A stretch of 39,444 nt of DNA from Shewanella nanhaiensis (GTDB taxonomy: Bacteria > Pseudomonadota > Gammaproteobacteria > Enterobacterales > Shewanellaceae): contig NZ_JAHZST010000031.1 of NCBI RefSeq assembly GCF_019457885.1, positions 1-39,444 on the forward strand. Direction: 5' to 3'. The position numbers and the translations under genes were made by a program. The notes under the pieces were generated by a model. It was given only the letters and a program-made list of their open reading frames with translations. It was not told where the DNA came from and searched no databases. Positions 34,417 to 39,444 of the stretch are shown piece after piece; position 1 is the first letter of the stretch, and every line of letters starts with the position of its first letter.

Positions 34417-34486
34417 CCTAGAACCTAGAACCTAGAACCTAGAACCTAGTACCTAGTACCTAGTACCTAGTACCTAGTACCTAGTA
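34417..34486. repeat. Ten-copy 7-bp tandem repeat (CCTAGAA x4, CCTAGTA x6)
   Basis: Four CCTAGAA units (34417-34444) are followed by six CCTAGTA units (34445-34486). The block ends 12 bp before the rho stop codon on the convergent side. Each unit contains CTAG, a tetranucleotide usually rare in enterobacteria-like genomes. Slippage is likely to vary the copy number. Confidence 0.95.
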
Positions 34487-34497
34487 CCTGCTAATGT

Positions 34498-35763
34498 TTA
34501 AGTTTTAGCACGCTTCATCGCAGTGAAGAACTCATCGTTAGTCTTGGTCATAGCAAGCTTATCGATAAGGAACTCCATACCTGTGACTTCATCCATTGGA
34601 TTAAGGATCTTACGTAGGATCCACATCTTCTGTAGCTCATCAGGTGTGGTTAGCTTCTCTTCACGACGAGTGCCTGAGCGGTTGAAGTCGATAGCTGGGA
34701 AGACGCGCTTTTCAGCCGCTTTACGAGAAAGGTGTAACTCTTGGTTACCAGTACCTTTAAACTCTTCGTAGATAACTTCATCCATTTTAGAACCAGTATC
34801 AACTAGTGCGGTTGCGATAATGGTTAAGCTTCCGCCATGCTCGATGTTACGAGCGGCACCGAAGAAACGCTTTGGACGATGTAGTGCGTTAGCATCAACA
34901 CCACCAGTAAGTACCTTACCTGATGATGGGATAACTGTGTTGTAAGCACGGGCAAGACGGGTGATTGAGTCGAGTAAGATAACAACGTCTTTCTTGTGCT
35001 CAACAAGGCGTTTTGCTTTTTCGATAACCATCTCAGCAACCTGAACGTGACGGCTGGCTGGCTCATCGAAGGTAGAAGCGATCACTTCACCTTTTACCAT
35101 GCGCTGCATCTCGGTCACTTCCTCAGGACGTTCATCGATAAGAAGAACCATCAATACGACGTCTGGGTTGTTGTAAGTGATGCTTTGAGCCATGTTCTGA
35201 AGTAGTAATGTTTTACCCGCTTTTGGCGGTGCAACAATAAGACCACGCTGGCCTTTACCGATTGGTGAACAAAGATCCAAAATTCGTGAAGTAATATCTT
35301 CAGTCGAACCATTACCGCGCTCCATGCGAATACGCTCTTCTGCATGTAGTGGGGTAAGGTTTTCAAATAGGATTTTAGAGCGAGAGTTTTCAGGCTTGTC
35401 AAAGTTGACTTCAGAGACTTTTAGGAGAGCAAAATAACGTTCGCCCTCTTTAGGTGGTCTAATTTTACCAAAAATGGTATCACCGGTGCGCATGCTAAAG
35501 CGACGTATTTGGCTTGGAGATACATAGATATCATCCGGTCCTGCCAAGTAAGAGGCGTCTGCGCTACGAAGGAAGCCAAAACCGTCCTGTAGAATTTCTA
35601 ATACACCACCACCGAAAATATCTTCACCGCTTTTGGCGTGGGCTTTAAGGATTGAAAATATAATGTCCTGCTTACGAGCACGGGCAGTATTCTCAACTTT
35701 CATTTCTTGGGCGAGTAGTACTAAGTCTGAAATCGACTTATCTTTTAGTTCTGATAAATTCAT
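34498..35763 (-). CDS. rho: Transcription termination factor Rho
   Basis: ATG 35763 (MNLSELKDK) gives 421 aa, against 419 in E. coli. The N-terminal RNA-binding fold includes GFGFLRSADASYLAGPDDIYVSP. The ATPase has Walker A APPKAGKT and the Rho signature LLIDERPEEVTEM. The hexamer tracks nascent RNA and releases polymerase. It lies downstream of trxA on the same strand, with a 235-bp leader, where rho autoregulation is known to act in E. coli. Confidence 0.98.
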   Translation of the reverse strand: MNLSELKDKSISDLVLLAQEMKVENTARARKQDIIFSILKAHAKSGEDIFGGGVLEILQDGFGFLRSADASYLAGPDDIYVSPSQIRRFSMRTGDTIFGKIRPPKEGERYFALLKVSEVNFDKPENSRSKILFENLTPLHAEERIRMERGNGSTEDITSRILDLCSPIGKGQRGLIVAPPKAGKTLLLQNMAQSITYNNPDVVLMVLLIDERPEEVTEMQRMVKGEVIASTFDEPASRHVQVAEMVIEKAKRLVEHKKDVVILLDSITRLARAYNTVIPSSGKVLTGGVDANALHRPKRFFGAARNIEHGGSLTIIATALVDTGSKMDEVIYEEFKGTGNQELHLSRKAAEKRVFPAIDFNRSGTRREEKLTTPDELQKMWILRKILNPMDEVTGMEFLIDKLAMTKTNDEFFTAMKRAKT

Positions 35764-35916
35764 CTTGGTGGGTCTTTTATGCGAGATAATGCTATTTAGA
35801 TTCAATGGTCATAAACTGATGGGGTATTGAACGAATAGCGAGATGTGGTTAATTAGAAATAGGTATGGTTATTAAAGTAGCACTATAGTGGCTGTGCGTC
35901 TAGAAATTTAGCTAAA

Positions 35917-35985
35917 CCCGACACAATTTATTGCATAACTTGTGTCGGGAGTCACTTTAGACCGCTTAATTGATGATTAAGCGGT
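35917..35985 (-). terminator. Two consecutive perfect hairpins between trxA and rho
   Basis: ACCGCTTAAT/ATTAAGCGGT (35961-35985, 5-nt loop) and CCCGACACAA/TTGTGTCGGG (35917-35949, 13-nt loop) follow the trxA stop. Neither has a long T-run, though GGGTTTAG follows the second on the minus strand. They probably end or attenuate trxA transcription. Confidence 0.6.
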
Positions 35986-35998
35986 AAAATTGGGTGAT

Positions 35999-36325
35999 TT
36001 ATAGTTGTGCGTCAATGAACTCTTTAAGCTGAGTCTTTGAAAGTGCGCCAACTTTAGTGCTAGCAAGTTCACCGTTTTTGAAAATCAGTAGTGTTGGAAT
36101 GCCACGAACACCATATTTAGCTGGTGAAACACTGTTCTGGTCAACATTCATCTTGGCGATAGTCACTTTGCCTTCGTACTCTTCAGCAACGTCATCTAAG
36201 ATAGGAGCAATCATTTTACATGGTCCACACCACTCAGCCCAAAAGTCGACGACTACAGGTAGTGTTGAGTTGATTACGTCATTTTCAAAGCTGTCGTCAC
36301 TTAGATGTACTATTTTGTCGCTCAT
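35999..36325 (-). CDS. trxA: Thioredoxin 1
   Basis: ATG 36325 (MSDKIVHLS) follows GGAG and gives 108 aa; the upstream start adds eight unlike residues. The active site WCGPC is at residues 32-36, and the cis-Pro loop is RGIPT. It is a general cytoplasmic disulfide reductase fed by thioredoxin reductase. The trxA-rho order on one strand, divergent from rhlB, is the E. coli arrangement. Confidence 0.98.
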   Translation of the reverse strand: MSDKIVHLSDDSFENDVINSTLPVVVDFWAEWCGPCKMIAPILDDVAEEYEGKVTIAKMNVDQNSVSPAKYGVRGIPTLLIFKNGELASTKVGALSKTQLKEFIDAQL

Positions 36326-36500
36326 GATCTTCTCCAGTTTGGTTGCCATTGCTGGTTTGTTAATGGCTTAACCTGTATATTGGGACTGAAAAATAACTTT
36401 TCAAGGCATAAATTTTCGCCTTTAAAGCTAGTTTTTATTATTAGTCGCTATTTCAAACGATTGAGTTTCTTATTGCAACCCTAACTGGTATGCTGCCGCT

Positions 36501-37826
36501 ATGAGCGAAACACATTTATCAAATCAAAAGTTTGCCGACTTTTCTCTGAATAAAGAGATAAAAACAGCACTAAACGAGAGCGGTTTTGAATTTTGCACAC
36601 CTATTCAAGCCCTATCTTTACCTATTCTATTACAGAAAAAAGATATTGCTGGCCAAGCCCAGACGGGAACAGGCAAAACTTTAGCCTTTCTTGTTGCGAC
36701 ATTTGACCATCTTCTTTCTACTCCCGTTCCTGAAGGACGCCAACTTAATCAGCCTAGAGCGATGATTATGGCGCCTACCCGTGAATTGGCTATTCAGATC
36801 GCTAAAGATGCGACGCTTCTTGCTAAGCATACAGGCCTGAAGGTCGGTATTGTCTATGGTGGCGAGAGCTATGACGTTCAGCGTAAGGTGCTGGACAAAG
36901 GTGTTGATATTCTTATCGGCACTACGGGTCGTATTATTGATTATGTTCGTCAAGGGATCATCAATCTTAGTGCTATTCAAGCGGTTGTTCTCGATGAAGC
37001 CGATCGTATGTTCGATCTCGGTTTTATTAAAGATATTCGCTTCCTTTTCAGGCGTATGCCAGATGCTAAATCGCGTCTGAATATGCTGTTTTCTGCCACT
37101 CTCTCAATGAAGGTGCAGGAGCTAGCTTATGATCATATGAATGAGCCTGAGAAAGTGGTTATCGCGCCCAATGAAAAAACCTCTAAAAATATCAAAGAGG
37201 AGATCTTCTATCCATCGATGGATGAGAAGATGCGTCTGCTGCTTTCTCTGATTGAGGAAGATTGGCCGGAAAAAGCGATTGTATTTTCCAATACCAAACA
37301 CAGCTGTGAAAATGTTTGGTCATGGTTAGAAGGTGACGGGCACCGCGTTGGTTTGTTAACCGGCGATGTACCGCAAAAGAAGCGTATCCGTATTCTTGAG
37401 CAGTTCACCGAAGGTAAGCTAGATATACTGGTTGCGACAGATGTCGCGGCACGTGGTCTGCATATCTCTGATGTGTCACATGTGTATAACTATGATCTGC
37501 CCGACGACTGTGAAGATTACGTGCACCGTATTGGCCGAACTGGTCGAGCGGGTAAGAAAGGGGTATCAGTTAGCTTTGCATGTGAAGAGTATGCACTCAA
37601 TCTTCCAGCTATCGAAGAGTACATTACCCACTCTATCCCTGTGACTAACTATGACAGCGAAAGCTTGCTGGATGATATTCCTGCGCCCATTCGTGTCCAT
37701 AGAAAACACAACAACCGTCCGCAACAGGGCCGCAATAACTCTGGCCGTCCTCAAGGACGAAATGGCAATCGTGCTGGTGGCCGAAATGGTCCACGTCGTC
37801 ATGATCAAGTACGTAGGCACTCTTAA
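36501..37826 (+). CDS. rhlB: ATP-dependent RNA helicase RhlB
   Basis: The 441-aa DEAD-box helicase has a Q motif (FCTPIQ), Walker A AQTGTGKT (53-60), DEAD (165-168), SAT, and HRIGRTGRAG. The C-terminal tail from about residue 390 is rich in Arg, Asn and Gly (RPQQGRNNSGRPQGRNGNR), an RNA-contacting tail. It unwinds RNA for the RNase E degradosome. gppA follows after 12 bp. Confidence 0.97.
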   Translation: MSETHLSNQKFADFSLNKEIKTALNESGFEFCTPIQALSLPILLQKKDIAGQAQTGTGKTLAFLVATFDHLLSTPVPEGRQLNQPRAMIMAPTRELAIQIAKDATLLAKHTGLKVGIVYGGESYDVQRKVLDKGVDILIGTTGRIIDYVRQGIINLSAIQAVVLDEADRMFDLGFIKDIRFLFRRMPDAKSRLNMLFSATLSMKVQELAYDHMNEPEKVVIAPNEKTSKNIKEEIFYPSMDEKMRLLLSLIEEDWPEKAIVFSNTKHSCENVWSWLEGDGHRVGLLTGDVPQKKRIRILEQFTEGKLDILVATDVAARGLHISDVSHVYNYDLPDDCEDYVHRIGRTGRAGKKGVSVSFACEEYALNLPAIEEYITHSIPVTNYDSESLLDDIPAPIRVHRKHNNRPQQGRNNSGRPQGRNGNRAGGRNGPRRHDQVRRHS

Positions 37827-37838
37827 ACGGTTGCATTA

Positions 37839-38774
37839 ATGCCAACAACACCTCTTTATGCGGCGATCACATTAGGATCGAATAGTTTCAATATGTTGGT
37901 TGCCAAAACACTTGGTGGCCGACCCGAAATTATCGCGAAATATAAGCGAAAAGTCCGGCTTGCTGAAGGGATCCAAAGTGATGGTTCCCTGAGTGAAGAG
38001 GTGATGTTGCGTGGCCTTGATTGCTTATCTATGTTCAGTGATATGCTGAAGAAAGAGGGCGTATCTGTAGATAATATTGCCGTTATTGCCACCGCAACCC
38101 TTAGACATATTGCGAATTCCGATGAGTTTTGTCGTCGAGCCCTCCCCATTTTAGGTCACCCTATCGAGATCATCTCAGGCATGCGTGAAGCAGAGTTGAT
38201 CTACCAAGGTATGGTTGCCACCACTGAGGGAGAGGGGCGTCGCCTAGTGATTGATATTGGTGGCGCGAGCACTGAGTTTATTATCGGTGACGGTGATAAG
38301 GTGCTGTTGAAGACCAGTCTACCTATGGGCTGTGTTACCTTTAATGATAAGTTTTTTACCTCTTTTCCCTTCCAGAAATTAGATTTTGATGATGCTAAAG
38401 CAGCGGTAAAGTCTGCTCTGGGCGATTACCTGAGCGAGCTTAAGCATTTAGGTTGGCACTGTGTTGTAGGCGCTTCTGGTAGCGTGCAATCTGTGGTGGA
38501 ACTGCTTAATTATAGGCAAGAGTCAGCTAGCATCACATTAGATGTACTGACCTCACTGCAAGAAGAGGTGTTAACGCAATCTAACCCCTCTATGTTAGCT
38601 ATCTCTGGCCTTCATAAGGAGAGAGCGCCAACTTTTGCTGCTGGGATCTCAATCTTACTTGCCCTGTTTGAGCTGTTAGAGATTGAGAGTTTGAACCTAT
38701 CTGGCGGTGCCCTCAGAGAAGGGGTATTGCAGATGTTAGCTCAGAGAGTTGAGGTGGCTAAAGACAGTGCCTAA
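37839..38774 (+). CDS. gppA: Short Ppx/GppA-family phosphatase
   Basis: The 311-aa protein covers only the actin-like Ppx/GppA module; E. coli GppA has 494 residues, so the C-terminal HD-like domain is absent. Phosphate-binding loops are visible as TLGSNSFNMLV and VIDIGGASTEFIIG. It may hydrolyse pppGpp or polyphosphate. Position 12 bp after rhlB matches gppA in E. coli. The stop is clean, with no trace of a lost 3' half, so the short form looks native. Confidence 0.88.
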   Translation: MPTTPLYAAITLGSNSFNMLVAKTLGGRPEIIAKYKRKVRLAEGIQSDGSLSEEVMLRGLDCLSMFSDMLKKEGVSVDNIAVIATATLRHIANSDEFCRRALPILGHPIEIISGMREAELIYQGMVATTEGEGRRLVIDIGGASTEFIIGDGDKVLLKTSLPMGCVTFNDKFFTSFPFQKLDFDDAKAAVKSALGDYLSELKHLGWHCVVGASGSVQSVVELLNYRQESASITLDVLTSLQEEVLTQSNPSMLAISGLHKERAPTFAAGISILLALFELLEIESLNLSGGALREGVLQMLAQRVEVAKDSA

Positions 38775-39185
38775 AGTACAATAATATTTCTCACTCTTAT
38801 GCTATTTCTGTTTTACATCCTTTCTTATTATCCACTCAATATTTACTATTTTTTATCTCGTTAGCTAGCTAATTTAAAATATTATTAGTGCATTTTTAGT
38901 TAAAACCCCCATGGCTAGCTTGTTAGCTATAACGTTAACCCTCCCAGCTTTATAACGCTTAGCCAATACAATTCACACACTCTCCTAACTCATCCTTGCA
39001 TATGGTTATTGATTTTTTATTCATAAATCATACATATAAATAATTTTGTCAACACCATGTATATTGCATGCAAAATAAAGTATGTGATATAAGTGTTGCC
39101 GCTTGGTATCAACTATGTGGTCTGGGGCGTGCCTAGAACCTGTAATGCTGAGAAAAATAACAACTATATTTTGGGAGATGGATAG
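38775..39185. other. Intergenic region before the TonB-dependent receptor
   Basis: This 411-bp AT-rich stretch has no gene. It should hold the receptor promoter and a long leader. A palindromic TTGCATGCAA (39064) and repeated GCTAGC words (38867, 38912) are present, but I cannot assign a regulator. No strong terminator after gppA is apparent. Confidence 0.5.
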
Positions 39186-39444
39186 ATGAAGTTTAATCGA
39201 TTAGCCAAGTTAGTTAGCTTGGCATCTAGTGGCATAGTGGCTCTTTCGGCACCTAGCTACGCTGTAGAGTCAAATGAAGAGAGTGTTGAACGTATTGAGG
39301 TCACTGGCTCTAGACTAAATGTATGGTACGCCCCGTTATTGCAAATAATAAAGCAAGATAACAGGAGTTGGTTTGCGCTAATGTATTCAGAGTCTATTGA
39401 GACCTTCATTAGTCCCAGCTCTACGATGAGATCCGCGCCAGATT
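39186..39444 (+). CDS. TonB-dependent receptor N-terminus (partial, possibly disrupted)
   Basis: ATG 39186 follows GGGAGA. The first 25 or so residues are a signal peptide ending SYA, and then ESVERIEVTGSRL is a standard TonB box and plug start. After that the frame stays open, but the sequence (NVWYAPLLQIIKQDNRSWFAL onward) does not look like the usual plug motifs. This suggests an insertion or rearrangement near base 39320, or an unusual receptor. The gene runs off the window. Confidence 0.65.
   Translation, partial: MKFNRLAKLVSLASSGIVALSAPSYAVESNEESVERIEVTGSRLNVWYAPLLQIIKQDNRSWFALMYSESIETFISPSSTMRSAPD

Noticed and set aside
34417..34486. 7-bp tandem array as CRISPR or iterons
   Set aside because: There are no spacers and no replication gene nearby; it is a simple minisatellite between convergent genes.

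Overview
The window looks like a chromosomal segment of a marine gammaproteobacterium, most likely Shewanella. The evidence is gene order: fis-dusB-prmA, then a Wolinella-type fumarate reductase locus (two cytochrome b genes, frdA, frdB), then rho/trxA divergent from rhlB-gppA. That order matches what I recall of Shewanella chromosomes. The genus is an inference; no rRNA or tRNA gene is present.

Layout. 1-4216 (minus) is the 5' part of a giant LapA-type type I-secreted adhesin with a retention module, a TAAG cleavage motif, four 303-bp repeats, Ig-like domains and a VCBS-like domain. 4675-6627 (minus) holds a YtfE-type iron-sulfur repair protein and an exported Kelch propeller. 6846-10186 (plus) holds two consecutive HipBA-type toxin-antitoxin operons, each with its own operator-like repeats. 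10217-25987 is an integrated island. 25971-28294 is the fis-dusB-prmA operon (minus). 28633-33096 is the fumarate reductase locus, followed by a MITE-like element, a LysR regulator, a 7-bp tandem repeat, rho, trxA, rhlB, a short Ppx/GppA, and the beginning of a TonB-dependent receptor that loses family resemblance shortly after its TonB box.

The island is the centre of interest. A perfect 83-bp direct repeat (10217-10299 and 25905-25987) contains the last codons of fis plus its terminator, so a P4-type integrase inserted about 15.7 kb at the 3' end of fis and rebuilt the fis end. The integrase lies at one end. At the other end are a DUF6387-like gene, two overlapping AlpA-type regulators and an inovirus Gp2/YagK-YfjJ-type (HUH-like) replication protein. 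This integrase plus AlpA plus replication protein arrangement at fis resembles the PICMI phage satellites described from Vibrionaceae, but the cargo here is larger. The same 25-bp sequence, built of two GGGGTACAT words, lies just upstream of the terminal genes at both ends.

The cargo is a defence cluster. A type I restriction-modification system is split: hsdM-hsdS (11933-14999) is separated from hsdR-metallopeptidase (19493-23454) by about 4.5 kb. That interval holds an unassigned gene pair (a PD-(D/E)XK/DUF3883-type protein and a 402-aa protein I do not recognise), two tiny minus-strand genes, and a PDDEXK_4-type nuclease. The unassigned pair is the best candidate in the window for an undescribed antiphage module. 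Accessory effectors between hsdS and hsdR have a precedent in PrrC-type guard systems.
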